From: Halobacterium sp. DL1 | GTDB lineage: Archaea > Halobacteriota > Halobacteria > Halobacteriales > Halobacteriaceae | Assembly (NCBI GenBank): GCA_000230955.3 | Contig: CP007060.1 | Location: 1,426,001-1,490,000, forward strand | DNA: 64,000 nt | Reading direction: 5' to 3' | In this document: positions 34,030 through 43,800 of the stretch, in pieces | Layout: every line of letters begins with the position of its first letter | Position numbering within the stretch: position 1 is the stretch's first letter | Translations under genes and position numbers: made by a program | Notes under the pieces: generated by a model | Told to the model about the DNA's origin: nothing | Seen by the model: the letters and a program-made list of their open reading frames with translations, nothing else | The model's database searches: none

Positions 34030-34893
34030 TCAGAAGTTCACGTCTTCGATGTGTTCGCTGACGGCGGCGCGCCCGAGTTTCGTGAGCGTCACGCCGTCGC
34101 TGTCCTCGACGAGGCCCTCATCGACGAGGCTGTTGAGGAGCATCGTCACCCGACTGGCGTCGATGCCGAGAACGGCCGCGAGGCTGGCCTCCGGCCCGCT
34201 GGAGTAGATAGCGACCAGCGCTTCCACCTCGTCGGTGGTGAGGCTGATGTCTTTCAGTTCCTGCTTGAGGTGCGTGTACCGCAGGCGGATGAACCGACCG
34301 AGAAGGTTCATTTTCCGGCCGGAGTCGAGCGCGAGTTCCGTCGTTACGGTGCCGGTTCCACCCATGTGGCGGACGGAGAGTAGCTGTCTGCTGGAGCCGT
34401 TGACGTTCCGTTCGACACGCTCGAAGTGCGTGACCGTCGAGAGGTCGATGCTGGCGCCGACATTGCCACGGAGCCCGACAGTCCCGGGCGAGAGGAACAG
34501 CTCCCCCGACTCGAAGGACCGTTCGGTGACGCGGCCACCGCGACGTGCCGGGTGTTTCGCGTAGACAGCGGAGCCGTTGAGCAGGCCCTTGAAGACGAGC
34601 GTGACGAACTTGTCGACGGTGTCGCCGGCGCCCTCGATGACAGCGACGTGTTTCTCACCGCCGCGTTCGTAAGCCACGGTGACGGTGTCTTCGAAGAACT
34701 CCGCGAGGTCGCGAGGCGCGGTGTCGTGCTGGACGTCGAAGACGCCAGCGAGGGGGATGGTCACGCTAGCGTCCTCGGTTGCGAGGACGATGCGGCGTTT
34801 GCTCATCACGACGCGGCCGCGAACGGGTTCGGCGTGCGTGGCCGTATCCGGGATGAACGACGTCACGAAGTCTGCGATTGCTGATTCCGACAT
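34030..34893 (-). CDS. cheF2: CheF archaeal chemotaxis adaptor (DUF439), copy 2
   Basis: The 287-residue protein is homologous to CheF1 over its length (VRGRVVMSKRRIVLATEDASVTIPLAGVFDV; LTTDEVEALVAIYSSGPEASLAAVLGI), but on the opposite strand and clearly diverged. H. salinarum also has two such proteins, and loss of either alters switching as I recall. It precedes cheR by 46 bases in the main che operon direction, so it may be the last gene of that operon. Confidence 0.9.
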   Translation of the reverse strand: MSESAIADFVTSFIPDTATHAEPVRGRVVMSKRRIVLATEDASVTIPLAGVFDVQHDTAPRDLAEFFEDTVTVAYERGGEKHVAVIEGAGDTVDKFVTLVFKGLLNGSAVYAKHPARRGGRVTERSFESGELFLSPGTVGLRGNVGASIDLSTVTHFERVERNVNGSSRQLLSVRHMGGTGTVTTELALDSGRKMNLLGRFIRLRYTHLKQELKDISLTTDEVEALVAIYSSGPEASLAAVLGIDASRVTMLLNSLVDEGLVEDSDGVTLTKLGRAAVSEHIEDVNF

Positions 34894-34939
34894 GCTCCCC
34901 CAGTCTCGAAACCGAATCGTCGCGGGGACCGAATAAGCG

Positions 34940-35743
34940 TTACTCTACGTCGGAGAGTCGGCGGTAGATTCGGATGCGTGGGTCCGCAGCCTCGAAGCGC
35001 TCTTTGACCTCGCCTGGGAGGGTCTCCGTCTGCCCGAGGACGAGGTGGCCGCCCTCGTCGAGTGACTGGCTGACGGTGTCGAGGATCGGTAGCTTGTACT
35101 GCTTGTCGATGTAGATGCAGACGTTCCGGCAGGCCACGAGGTCGAAACCGGACTTCGGGTCGTCGGTGATGAGGTCGTGGCGCTCGAAGCGGACCAGGTC
35201 CTTCACGTGGTCGGCGACGACGAACCCGCGTTCGCCCTCGCGCTCGACGTACTCCATCGGGTGGTCGAGGAAGCTCAACTGGTCCTCGATGTCCGCGGTC
35301 CGCGTGCTCTCGTAGCGACCCTGTCTGGCGCGGTCGAGGGCGTCCTCGTCGATGTCCGTCGCCAGGATGCGGACGTTCTGGGGCTCTAGTCCGGCGTCGA
35401 GGGCGAGCATCGCGATGGAGTAGGGCTCGCGGCCGTCGGCGCAGGCAGCGCTCCAGATGGAGAGCGTCCCGTCGGTGGATTCGAGGAGGACGTCGCGGAG
35501 CGCGGCCCACACCTTCCGGTCGCGGAAGAACTGGGTCACGTTGACGCTGAGCGTGTCCAGCAGTTCCGCGCGCTCGTCGTGGTCGTCAGTGCGCAACATC
35601 TCCAGGTAGTCGTCGTAGCTCTCGGTGTCCCGCCGGCGCATACGGGCAGAGATGCGCCGGTCGAGGTAGGCGTCGTCGTAGTAGCTGGTGGCGAACTCCG
35701 TCTCCCGTTCGATGAACGCCAGCAGGTCCTCGAAGTCGGTCAA
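34940..35743 (-). CDS. cheR: Chemotaxis receptor methyltransferase CheR
   Basis: I read 267 residues from a TTG at 35743 ([10 protein letters not shown]), because it overlaps the cheD stop by two bases; in-frame ATG/GTG starts upstream lie deep in cheD. CheR signatures are present: [13 protein letters not shown], the SAM-binding [16 protein letters not shown] and [12 protein letters not shown]. It methylates Glu residues of transducers with SAM, the adaptation step opposed by CheB. Confidence 0.92.
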   Translation of the reverse strand: MTDFEDLLAFIERETEFATSYYDDAYLDRRISARMRRRDTESYDDYLEMLRTDDHDERAELLDTLSVNVTQFFRDRKVWAALRDVLLESTDGTLSIWSAACADGREPYSIAMLALDAGLEPQNVRILATDIDEDALDRARQGRYESTRTADIEDQLSFLDHPMEYVEREGERGFVVADHVKDLVRFERHDLITDDPKSGFDLVACRNVCIYIDKQYKLPILDTVSQSLDEGGHLVLGQTETLPGEVKERFEAADPRIRIYRRLSDVE

Positions 35744-36204
35744 ATCACTTCCACCTCGGAGTCGACACGGTTGATGGTGACGTCGCCGCTGGCGGGACAA
35801 AAGGACACCGACCGGCCGTCGTTGCCACCCGTCTCCGCGGCGAGTAACTGGACGTTTGCGGCGTCGAGCGCGCGGTTGGCGGCGTCGACGTTGCGCTGGC
35901 CGACTGCCTCACCGACGGAGATGTCCAGCATCGAGCTCCCCCCGACGAGTTTGGCCGCGAGGTTCCCCGGAGAGGCGCCCCGTCCGGCCATCGCGTCGAC
36001 CATCTCTTCGAGGCCGGAATCGACGTACTTCGAGGGCTTGTCCACCGGGTCGGGAGCCGCCGGGAGCATCGCGTGGAGCAGTCCGCCGACCCCCGCCTCG
36101 GGGTCGTAGACCGCGACCGCGACACAGGAGCCGAGACCGCTGGTGACGAGCGTTGACCCGTTCGTCGCGACGCGCCAGTCGGCCACGCCGACTCGGACAG
36201 TCAC
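35740..36204 (-). CDS. cheD: Receptor glutamine deamidase CheD
   Basis: The 154-residue protein is read from a GTG at 36204 overlapping the preceding cheC-type stop. The catalytic Cys is in [16 protein letters not shown] and the His in GGLLHAMLP, with KLVGGSSM following. CheD deamidates receptor Gln residues and binds CheC, which is encoded directly upstream in two forms. Confidence 0.93.
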   Translation of the reverse strand: MTVRVGVADWRVATNGSTLVTSGLGSCVAVAVYDPEAGVGGLLHAMLPAAPDPVDKPSKYVDSGLEEMVDAMAGRGASPGNLAAKLVGGSSMLDISVGEAVGQRNVDAANRALDAANVQLLAAETGGNDGRSVSFCPASGDVTINRVDSEVEVI

Positions 36205-37340
36205 GCGCTCTCACCAGCTGTGTCGGTGAGCTGTTCGGCAATCTGCCCGACGGTGTCTGCGTCCTCGGGGCTCGGGAACGCACAGACCCGACAGGTCAGG
36301 CCGTCTCCCAGTGCGACCGTCGTGTTCACGACGGCGATGGCGTCCGCGTGCTGTCCGTAGGCCGCGGCCACGGTGTCGAGGACGGCCCGGCCGTCGTCGT
36401 GCACGTGCGACGGTGTGGAGACGTCGATGGTCGTCTCCAGCGCGTTCGCCCACCGGTCGATGAAGCCGCTGGCGGTGACGTTGCCGAGTTCCGCGACGGC
36501 GCTCTCCGCGAGTGCCGGGTCCGGGTCCGACTCGTCGAGCATCGTGTCCGCGACGGCGCCGGATTCGCCCTCCTCGAACAGGATGGCGATGACGCTGTCG
36601 ACCGGGCCCTCGCTCTCGAACACCGCGCCCTCGTAGGCAGCGTCGTCGAGCAGCGACGGGACGCGCTCTACCGGAACGAAGTCGATGTGGGACTCGACGG
36701 TGTCGGCGTCGACCCCCGTCATCGCCGCGAGGTGGGATTCGACGGCCGCCGCGCTCTCGGTGGTCAGGCGCAGGTACGCCGACAGTCCCTCGACGGAGAG
36801 CGCTGCGTCGTCGGCCGCGAGGTAATCCGCGAACGACTCGACGTCCGGCACCACTGCGAACCGACAGCGACCCTCAGACCCCGACAGCGAGACCTGGCTC
36901 TCGAAGACGAACGCGCAGTCGTCGACCACCGCTGCGTCCTGCACCATCCGGTCCTCGTCGGTGACTTCCAGGGGCGGTTCGATATCGATGGTAGTGTCGG
37001 CCCCCTCGGCCCACACGTCCACGAACCCGCTGGTGAGGATGTTCGACACCTCGGGGAGCGCAGCTTCGCCAGTGCTGAGTTCCTCCGCGACCCCCGCTGC
37101 GAACGCGTCGTCGAAGGACAGTACCGCCCGTCCCGAGAGCGCGCCGTCGAACCCCACGGTGAAGCGGAACGGGGATTCGCCGAGGAACGTCGACAACTCG
37201 CCGGCGTCGACGAGCGCGGTGCGCGTGAGTACGCAGTGAGCTGTGATGCCCGTCAGCGTCTCCAGTGACTCGGCGGCGCGTTCGCCACCTTCGTCACCGG
37301 TCCGGCTGAACGAGGCGACGGCTCCGAGGTCCACCCGCAT
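36201..37340 (-). CDS. cheC: Tandem CheC-type phosphatase/adaptation protein (two CheC domains)
   Basis: The 379-residue protein holds two CheC domains (about 1-185 and 190-375). The phosphatase pattern S/D-x3-E-x2-N-x22-P is complete in the second (SAVAELGNVTASGFID), whereas in the first (LPEVSNILTSGFVD) E and N are present but the position four before E is Ala. CheC removes phosphate from CheY and interacts with CheD, encoded next. One domain may be regulatory. Overlap with cheD is four bases. Confidence 0.88.
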   Translation of the reverse strand: MRVDLGAVASFSRTGDEGGERAAESLETLTGITAHCVLTRTALVDAGELSTFLGESPFRFTVGFDGALSGRAVLSFDDAFAAGVAEELSTGEAALPEVSNILTSGFVDVWAEGADTTIDIEPPLEVTDEDRMVQDAAVVDDCAFVFESQVSLSGSEGRCRFAVVPDVESFADYLAADDAALSVEGLSAYLRLTTESAAAVESHLAAMTGVDADTVESHIDFVPVERVPSLLDDAAYEGAVFESEGPVDSVIAILFEEGESGAVADTMLDESDPDPALAESAVAELGNVTASGFIDRWANALETTIDVSTPSHVHDDGRAVLDTVAAAYGQHADAIAVVNTTVALGDGLTCRVCAFPSPEDADTVGQIAEQLTDTAGESA

Positions 37341-37341
37341 C

Positions 37342-37929
37342 TCAGATGTCGTTGATCATCGAGACGAACGCCTCGATGTCCGGGAAGGAGTAGATCTTCG
37401 CCTCGACGTCGGCGTCGGGCGCGTGGAGCGTGGCGTCGAACACCATCGCGATCTCGTGTTCGCCCGGGTCGACGCAGTGGGCGGCGATTTCGTGGCCCGA
37501 CGCCCGAATGAGCTGCGGGGTAGAGATGTCGATGGTCCGACCGAGGACGTTCGCCCAGCCGTCGATGAAACCGCTGGTCATGATGTTGCCGACCTCGCGG
37601 ATGGCCGAGCGCTCCATGTCGCTGTAGGTGCCGCCGTCGCTCTCGATGCCGCCCATCATCGTGCCGGCGACGCGGCGCGCGCTCTCGTCGTCGAACAGCA
37701 CGAGCACGGAGCCGTAGGGCTGTTCCTTGAGGGGGACGTTGACGCCCACCTGTTTGTCCGCCCCCAGGTGTGCGCCCAGGTCCCCGACGTCGATGACGTT
37801 GATCTTCGTGATCTGCATCTCCGTCTCGACCCCGGTCAACTGGCTCATGTTGTCGGCCACCGTGGTCGCACCCGCCCGTGCCAGTTCGTTCACCGTCTGT
37901 AACCGCCGAATATCGATCATCGTGCTCAT
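37342..37929 (-). CDS. cheC: CheC phosphatase
   Basis: The 195-residue single-domain CheC has the motif MERSAIREVGNIMTSGFID with all phosphatase positions present. It dephosphorylates CheY-P and partners with CheD. It follows cheA by three bases and is followed by the tandem CheC after one base, so the cluster is one operon. Confidence 0.92.
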   Translation of the reverse strand: MSTMIDIRRLQTVNELARAGATTVADNMSQLTGVETEMQITKINVIDVGDLGAHLGADKQVGVNVPLKEQPYGSVLVLFDDESARRVAGTMMGGIESDGGTYSDMERSAIREVGNIMTSGFIDGWANVLGRTIDISTPQLIRASGHEIAAHCVDPGEHEIAMVFDATLHAPDADVEAKIYSFPDIEAFVSMINDI

Positions 37930-37932
37930 AGT

Positions 37933-39945
37933 TCAGAGAGTCCCAACGTCCAGAATCGTCACCACGTCGCCCTCGCCCAGCACCGCTGCCCCGGAGAGCC
38001 CGGGGATTCCCGAGAGGATGCCCTCGAACGGCTTGACGACGACCTCCTCCTGGCCCCGCACGTCGTCGCAGTGGATGGCGACCTGCCGCTCGGTGTCTCG
38101 GATGCGAACGAGCATCCCGTCGCCGTTCCTCGTCTCGCCGGGTACCTCCAGCGCGGAGCCGAGTCGTACGAGGGGGTACACCGTCTCGTCGTAGGTGATG
38201 ACCTCCTCGCCGTCGACGGACTTCACGGGCTTCATCCGCGAGATCTCGTCGACGGTCTTGATCGGGATGCCGTACTCCTCGCCGCCACTCTCCACGAACA
38301 GCACCTTCACGATGGCGACGGTCACGGGTAGCGTCATCGTGAACGTCGTCCCCTCGCCGGGGACACTGCTCACCGAGACGGAGCCGTCGAGACGCGTGAC
38401 CGTGTCCCGGACGACGTCCATTCCGACCCCGCGGCCGGAGACGTCCGTGACCTCCTCGTTCGTGGAGAACCCGGGGTGGAAGACGAGGTCCTCGACCTCC
38501 TCGTCGGGCATCGCGTCGACCTCTTCGCGGGTTTTGATACCCTTCTCGACGGCCTTCTCGCGGACGCGGTCGCGGTCGATGCCGCCGCCGTCGTCTTTCA
38601 CTTCGATGAGCACGCGGTCGCGGTCGCGTTCCGCCGACAGCGTGATGGTGCCTTCGGGGTCTTTTCCGTTCTCCTCGCGGACCGCGGGCGGCTCGATGCC
38701 GTGGTCGACGGCGTTGCGCAGCAGATGCATCAGTGGGTCGCTGATCTCCGTGAGGATGGTGCGGTCGAGTTCCACGTCGTCGCCCTCGACCACGAAGTCG
38801 ATGTCCTTGTCCTGCTCTCGTGCGAGGTCGCGGACGAGTCGCGGGAACTTCCCGACGATCTTCTTCATCGGGACGAGGCGCATGTCCATCACGGTGTCCT
38901 GGAGGCTCGACGTGATCTTGTCGAGTTCGTCGAGTTCGTCCAGCACCGCGCGGTCGCTGTCCTCGACGCCGCGCCGGAGTTTGATGCGCGTCGTGACGAG
39001 CTGTTCGACGAGCCCGTGGAGTTCGTCGAGCTGGTCGACGTCCACGCGCACGGACTGAATCTCGGTGTCGGTCGACTGCACCGCCGACTCCTCGTCGGCG
39101 TCACTGGCGTCGGTCGCCGAATCGTCACTATCGTCAGCCACGTCAGTTGCTTCCTCGGTTGCGTTGTCACCCGTCGTATCGTCTCCGGTCGCGTCGTCCA
39201 GGTCGCTGGCTGCACCGAGGTCGCCGGTGAGTTCCGAGACGGTCGCGTCCGTCAGTTTCGGGAACGACTGGAGGGTCTCCGTCACGTCGGACATCTCCGT
39301 GGCGACGACGAGGTCGAAGCCACCCTCGAACTCGCCGTCGTTGATTGCGGCCGGTTCCGGGGACGCACCGAGGAGGTCGAACGCCTCGGTGGCGGCCTCC
39401 ATGACGAACATGCCGTCGACACCCTTCATCTCGGAGTCGGACATGTCCACGTGGACGTGGAAGATGCCGCCGTCCACCTCCTCGAGCGTCTCCTCGTCGA
39501 CGATGGAACCCAGGTCGAACTCCGTCCCGACAGTGTTCTCGGGGGCGTCGCCGGCTTCGGCTGCCGCCGCTGCCTCGTCGAGGACCGCGCGGACGGATTC
39601 GGCAGTTCCGGAGACGTCCCGCTGGACCTCGCCGTGGGCCTCGATGTCGTCGAGGCAGGCCTCGATGTCGTCGACGCCCTCGAACACCCGGTCCATGCGG
39701 TCGGAGGTGACTTCGAGGTCGCCCTGGCGCATCTCGTCGAGGAGGTCCTCGACGGCGTGAGCCAGGTCGCTGGCGCTCTCGAACCCCATCGCGCCGAAGT
39801 TGCCCTTCAGCGTGTGGGCGGTCCGGAAGATGGCGTCCATCGCCTCCTCGTTGCCGGGGTCGGACTCGAGTTCCAGCAACGCGTTGTTCAGGTTGGTCAC
39901 GTGCTCTTCGCCCTCGCGAACGAATGCTTCGAGATAGTCGTCCAT
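37933..39945 (-). CDS. cheA: Chemotaxis histidine kinase CheA
   Basis: The 670-residue kinase has a HPt domain (His44 in TAHTLKGNFG), a P2-like CheY-binding domain (about 150-240), an acidic linker, dimerisation helices (VDVDQLDELHGLVEQL), an ATPase domain with the N box LLRNAVDHGIE and G boxes KDDGGGID and GRGVGMDVV, and a C-terminal CheW-like domain. It autophosphorylates when driven by receptors and passes phosphate to CheY and CheB. Its start overlaps the cheB stop by one base (TGATG). Confidence 0.96.
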   Translation of the reverse strand: MDDYLEAFVREGEEHVTNLNNALLELESDPGNEEAMDAIFRTAHTLKGNFGAMGFESASDLAHAVEDLLDEMRQGDLEVTSDRMDRVFEGVDDIEACLDDIEAHGEVQRDVSGTAESVRAVLDEAAAAAEAGDAPENTVGTEFDLGSIVDEETLEEVDGGIFHVHVDMSDSEMKGVDGMFVMEAATEAFDLLGASPEPAAINDGEFEGGFDLVVATEMSDVTETLQSFPKLTDATVSELTGDLGAASDLDDATGDDTTGDNATEEATDVADDSDDSATDASDADEESAVQSTDTEIQSVRVDVDQLDELHGLVEQLVTTRIKLRRGVEDSDRAVLDELDELDKITSSLQDTVMDMRLVPMKKIVGKFPRLVRDLAREQDKDIDFVVEGDDVELDRTILTEISDPLMHLLRNAVDHGIEPPAVREENGKDPEGTITLSAERDRDRVLIEVKDDGGGIDRDRVREKAVEKGIKTREEVDAMPDEEVEDLVFHPGFSTNEEVTDVSGRGVGMDVVRDTVTRLDGSVSVSSVPGEGTTFTMTLPVTVAIVKVLFVESGGEEYGIPIKTVDEISRMKPVKSVDGEEVITYDETVYPLVRLGSALEVPGETRNGDGMLVRIRDTERQVAIHCDDVRGQEEVVVKPFEGILSGIPGLSGAAVLGEGDVVTILDVGTL

Positions 39946-40985
39946 CAGGAGCTCCTCCGTATCGAATCCGCGATCGCTTCGGTCAGCCTGTCCGCCGGTC
40001 GCACCGCGTCCACGCAGCCAGTCTCGATGGCGCGCTGCGGGATGCCGAACACCGCGCTAGTCTCCTCGTCCTGTGCGAACGTGTGGCCGCCGGCCTCCTT
40101 GACCGCGCAGACGCCGTCGGCGCCGTCCGTCCCCATTCCGGTGAGCACCACCGCGACGAGCGGGTCGGTGACGCGCTCGGCGGCCGTCTCCATCGTCACG
40201 TCGATGGCCGGCCGGACGCTGTGCTGGCGCTCGCTCTGGTCGAGGCGGACGCGCAGGCGGCCGTTCGAGTAGCCCGACACCCGCATGTGGTAGTCACCGC
40301 GCGCGACCAGCCCCTCGCCGCCACTGATGCGAGTGCCATCCTCGGCCTCCCGGATGTCGTACTCGCTGGTGTCGTCGAGGCGGTTCGCGAACCGCGACGT
40401 GAACTGGGCGGGCATGTGCTGGACGACCAGCACGCGGAAGTCAGCCTCCCGCGGTAGCGAGCCGAGAATCGACTCGACCACGTTCGGGCCACCGGTCGAC
40501 GCGCCGACGAGCAACGTCGGGTGGTCGACGTACTCGGTAGCACCCGCCGGATCGGCTGGCTCCGACTGTTCCACGTCGTGGCCGGCCGTCGGGTCGGCCG
40601 CCGCGACGCGCTCGACGGTGGCGACGAGTTCCTCGCTGTGGCCCGAGAGCTCCGTCGAGATGGTACCGCCGGGCTTGGCGAACGTGTCGACCGCGCCACG
40701 CTCCATCGCTTCGAGCGTCGCGTCGGCGTCCTCCGTGGTCAGCGCAGACAGCATCAGGATTGGTGTCGGCGCCCGCGACATGACGGCCTCGACGGCCTCA
40801 ATGCCGTTCATCTTCGGCATCTCCACGTCCATCGTCACCACGTCGGGCTCCGTGGCCTCGACCTTCTTGACGGCCTGCTTGCCGTTCGCGGCCGTGTCCA
40901 CGACGTCGATACCCCCGTCCTCCAGGATGTCGCTGATGACCGTCCGCATGAAGTGGGAGTCGTCGACCACCAGCGCTCGCGTCAT
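39945..40985 (-). CDS. cheB: Receptor methylesterase CheB
   Basis: The 346-residue protein from the ATG at 40985 has a receiver domain with Asp9/Asp10 and phosphoacceptor Asp53 (TMDVEMPKMNG), then a methylesterase domain with the triad Ser (LLVGASTGGP), His (VVQHMPAQF) and Asp (GMGTDGADG). It removes receptor methyl groups after phosphorylation by CheA. It overlaps the cheY stop by four bases. Confidence 0.96.
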   Translation of the reverse strand: MTRALVVDDSHFMRTVISDILEDGGIDVVDTAANGKQAVKKVEATEPDVVTMDVEMPKMNGIEAVEAVMSRAPTPILMLSALTTEDADATLEAMERGAVDTFAKPGGTISTELSGHSEELVATVERVAAADPTAGHDVEQSEPADPAGATEYVDHPTLLVGASTGGPNVVESILGSLPREADFRVLVVQHMPAQFTSRFANRLDDTSEYDIREAEDGTRISGGEGLVARGDYHMRVSGYSNGRLRVRLDQSERQHSVRPAIDVTMETAAERVTDPLVAVVLTGMGTDGADGVCAVKEAGGHTFAQDEETSAVFGIPQRAIETGCVDAVRPADRLTEAIADSIRRSS

Positions 40986-41344
40986 GCCGTGAGCACGTCG
41001 GAGATGGCGTCCATCACGCTGGGTTTCTGGAACGGCTTGGTGATGTAGCCGTCGGCGCCGGCCTTGACGGCCTTCTTCATCTTCTCCTCCTGGCCGATGC
41101 TCGTGCACATGATGACGTGGGCGCCGCCGTCGAACTGCTTGATCTCGGCGGTCGCCTCGATGCCGTCACGGATGGGCATCACGATGTCCATCATCACGAG
41201 GTCGGGGTCGTACTCCTTGTACATCTCCACCGCTTCGACCCCGTTCTCGGCCTCGTCCGCGATCTCGAACTCCTCCTCGAGAATCTCGCGGAGTAGGTTC
41301 CGCATAAACTCCGAGTCGTCCACAAGTAGGACCTGCTTCGCCAT
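40982..41344 (-). CDS. cheY: Chemotaxis response regulator CheY
   Basis: The 120-residue receiver protein has the acidic pair at 9-10, Asp53 in MMDIVMPIRDG, Thr in CTSIGQEE and Lys in YITKPFQKP. As free CheY-P it would bind CheF and the ArlCE/D switch. The ATG at 41344 has no tight coupling to cheW (47-base gap), so there may be an extra promoter in front. Confidence 0.96.
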   Translation of the reverse strand: MAKQVLLVDDSEFMRNLLREILEEEFEIADEAENGVEAVEMYKEYDPDLVMMDIVMPIRDGIEATAEIKQFDGGAHVIMCTSIGQEEKMKKAVKAGADGYITKPFQKPSVMDAISDVLTA

Positions 41345-41391
41345 GATTCCACCTTTGGGAGAAGGGTCTAATAAAGCCTCGTCACCGATTA

Positions 41392-41928
41392 TCAGCGCTG
41401 ATTGTCCTCGTTCTCGTCGTCCGACACCACGGCGATGAGCCGGTCGATGTCGAGCCACAGCACGAGCTCCACCTCGCCCGCCTCCTCGTCCTCCTCGTCC
41501 TCGACGACGCCCTTCCGGATGACGCCCTTCACGAGTTCCGCCTCGACCGCGGAGGTGCCGATGCGGGCCACCCGCTCACCGGTGTCGATCTGGGCCTCGG
41601 CGTAGCCCGAGACCTCGGTCACTTCGGCGACGCGGAGTCCGATCTTCTGCTTGTCGTCGGCCCGGTCGAGAACGAGGATGTTGTCCGAGGCGAGGTCGCC
41701 CTCGATGGCGAGGAACTCCCGCGGGTCGACGATAGCCGTCGTCTCCCCCCGGAGGTCCATCACGCCCTCGACGGCGTCGGGGGCACGCGGTACGCGGGTC
41801 ACCTGCTTGGACTCCACGATGCTGTCCACCGCGTCGATGTCGATGGCGCAGACCTCGTTGCCCAGGCGGAACTCCACGACGTGGGCGTCGTTCGCGACCA
41901 CACGGTCGGCCTCCTCGAGGTTCATCAT
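41392..41928 (-). CDS. cheW: CheW coupling protein of the main che operon
   Basis: The 178-residue CheW from the ATG at 41928 has HVVEFRLGNEVCAIDIDAVDSIVE and EGVMDLRGETTAIVDPR. It is about 40 residues longer than usual, because of an acidic insertion (VEDEEDEEAGEVEL) near the end. A second ATG directly follows the first. A TATA-like AGTTTTGG lies about 27 bases upstream on the minus strand. It links transducers to CheA. Confidence 0.92.
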   Translation of the reverse strand: MMNLEEADRVVANDAHVVEFRLGNEVCAIDIDAVDSIVESKQVTRVPRAPDAVEGVMDLRGETTAIVDPREFLAIEGDLASDNILVLDRADDKQKIGLRVAEVTEVSGYAEAQIDTGERVARIGTSAVEAELVKGVIRKGVVEDEEDEEAGEVELVLWLDIDRLIAVVSDDENEDNQR

Positions 41929-41969
41929 ACCCGGACCACGAGAGACCACGACCAAAACTGTTTCGCGGC

Positions 41970-42608
41970 CTATCGGCGCGGGAACTCGATCCCACCCTCC
42001 TCCGAGACAGCGGAGACAAGGTCTCCAATGGTGTCTCCCGGGCCGAGGCCCTGCTCTTGGAGGTACGCGACGAGCCGCGAGGTCGGGTACCGGACGTTCA
42101 CGCTGGACTCCGAGAGGAGGATACCGAGCGCCTCGTCGACGGACGTGTCGCCGGCGATCTGCCGGGCGTACCAGACGAGCAGGCCGTCGAACGCGGATCC
42201 GATATCGTCCGTTGCCAGCTGCTGGTGGGTGACGTCGTTGCCGGACTTCGCCGAGACGTGGTAGGCGTAGGTGCTGTCGTGGTCCGACAGCTCCTCCCCG
42301 AGCCACCGCTTGACGTCGCCGCCGGAAATCTGGTCGACCGGGTCGACGTCGGCCGGTTCCGGTTCTGTTTCGGGTTCCGGTTCGGCGCCAGAGTCGGGTT
42401 CGGGTTGCTCGTCGAGAGCCGACTCTGCCTGCTCGGCCGTCGTGTCGACGGCTCCCGCAGCGTCGGTGTTGGTCGGCGGGCCGTCGGCCCCGATGACGTA
42501 GCGCCCCTCGTCGAGTTTCGCCACGTCCTCCTGGGCCTCGATGTCGAGTTCCTCGGGGGTGAGCACGTCCCCCTCGGTGTCCTGTTGGCCGTCGCCACCT
42601 GAGACCAT
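41970..42608 (-). CDS. DUF7500-like acidic protein upstream of cheW
   Basis: The 212-residue protein has a short N-terminal motif (LTPEELDIEAQEDVAKLDEGRYVI, split here for brevity at its ends), an acidic Pro/Glu-rich linker (EPEPETEPEPAD) and a C-terminal globular domain with DVKRWLGEELSDHDSTYAYH. I believe the haloarchaeal DUF7500 family fits. Its position at the head of the che genes suggests a role there, but the function is unknown. Confidence 0.68.
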   Translation of the reverse strand: MVSGGDGQQDTEGDVLTPEELDIEAQEDVAKLDEGRYVIGADGPPTNTDAAGAVDTTAEQAESALDEQPEPDSGAEPEPETEPEPADVDPVDQISGGDVKRWLGEELSDHDSTYAYHVSAKSGNDVTHQQLATDDIGSAFDGLLVWYARQIAGDTSVDEALGILLSESSVNVRYPTSRLVAYLQEQGLGPGDTIGDLVSAVSEEGGIEFPRR

Positions 42609-42897
42609 GCGCTCCGTTGACCGCGACGGCTCTAAAGTCTATCGTGGGTCGCGGCCGTTGCGTCGCCGCGCAGCGTTCGAGCGGCGGCCCCGGTTGGCGC
42701 CGGATACTCGCGGTAGGTTGTCGATAGTTATTGGGGCGTCCCCTGACAGTTTGCCCATCGTGACAGCGCAGCAGCGGACGGACGCTGGCGGCCGGGTGCC
42801 CCAGTTTCGGAGCGAGCACGGGACAGCTACGCCACCGCGTCTCACGCCTGGAGACGGGGTACAGGCCGTTTATCACACCACCCGTTCACACTGACAC

Positions 42898-43800
42898 ATG
42901 GTCTGGTACGCGGTCAGCGCCCTCGACGACGCCCTCTCGGAGACGCAGACCCTCCTGCTCCCGTTCGACCTTGAGACGTGGGTCCGTCTCGCCGTCATCA
43001 CCGTCTTCGCGGGGTTGTCGGCGCCCCAGACGCCGACGTTCTCCTGGGAGGTGCCGCCCCAGGCGGCCGTCGAGACGACCACAGAACTGGCGCCAGCGGA
43101 CCTCCCCGCCATCGTCCTCGGTGTCGTGCTCGCCGCCGTCACGCTCGCCCTCCTGTTCGCGCTCGTCGGTGCGGTGATGGAGTTCGTGCTCGTTGACGCG
43201 GTGCGGTCCCAGTCACCCCGCATCGTCGCCCCGTTCCGCCGGCGCCTCGGTGCGGGCCTGCGTCTGTTCGGCTTCCGACTCGTCGCGATGCTCGCCGTGT
43301 TCGTCGCCGCGCTCGGCGTCGTCGTCCCCGTCGGGCTCGCGGTCGTCGCCGGAAGCCCCGTCTGGCTACTGGCGCTGCTCGTGACCGTCCCGGTGCTCGT
43401 CGCGGCCGCCCTCGTCGCCGCCCTCATCCTCGAGTTCACGACGGCGTTCGTGGTGCCGCTGATGGCGGACGACGGCGTCGGCGTGATGGCGGGCTGGCGG
43501 CGCCTCTGGCCCGAGGTTCGCACGGACTGGGAGCAGTTCGCCGTCTACGCGCTCGTGAAGGTCGTGCTGCTCGTCGGCGCGGGATTCCTGCTCGGCCTCG
43601 CGGGCGCCATCGTCGCCATCCCGGCCGGTCTCGTCGTACTCTCGGGCGCGCTCACGGGTCTCGCGCTGGTCGCCGTCGCCGTCACCCTCGTCGTCGCGCT
43701 GGTCGTCATCAGCGCGGTGAGCGTGCCGCTCGTGACGTTCCTGCGCTACCACTCGTTGTGCACGCTCGACGCCTCCGAAGTGCCGTTCACGCTCCGGTGA
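42898..43800 (+). CDS. DUF7544-like membrane protein
   Basis: The 300-residue protein has about six transmembrane helices. It starts MVWYAVSALDDALSETQTLLLPF and the region MADDGVGVMAGWRRLWPEVR between helices is typical of haloarchaeal DUF7544 proteins. Function unknown. Its end overlaps the convergent helicase gene by 14 bases. The 289-base gap upstream shows no gene. Confidence 0.78.
   Translation: MVWYAVSALDDALSETQTLLLPFDLETWVRLAVITVFAGLSAPQTPTFSWEVPPQAAVETTTELAPADLPAIVLGVVLAAVTLALLFALVGAVMEFVLVDAVRSQSPRIVAPFRRRLGAGLRLFGFRLVAMLAVFVAALGVVVPVGLAVVAGSPVWLLALLVTVPVLVAAALVAALILEFTTAFVVPLMADDGVGVMAGWRRLWPEVRTDWEQFAVYALVKVVLLVGAGFLLGLAGAIVAIPAGLVVLSGALTGLALVAVAVTLVVALVVISAVSVPLVTFLRYHSLCTLDASEVPFTLR

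Noticed and set aside
38476-40272. A 598-codon open frame antisense to cheA/cheB
   Set aside because: It has no family motifs and runs across the cheA-cheB boundary, which a real gene would not be expected to do.
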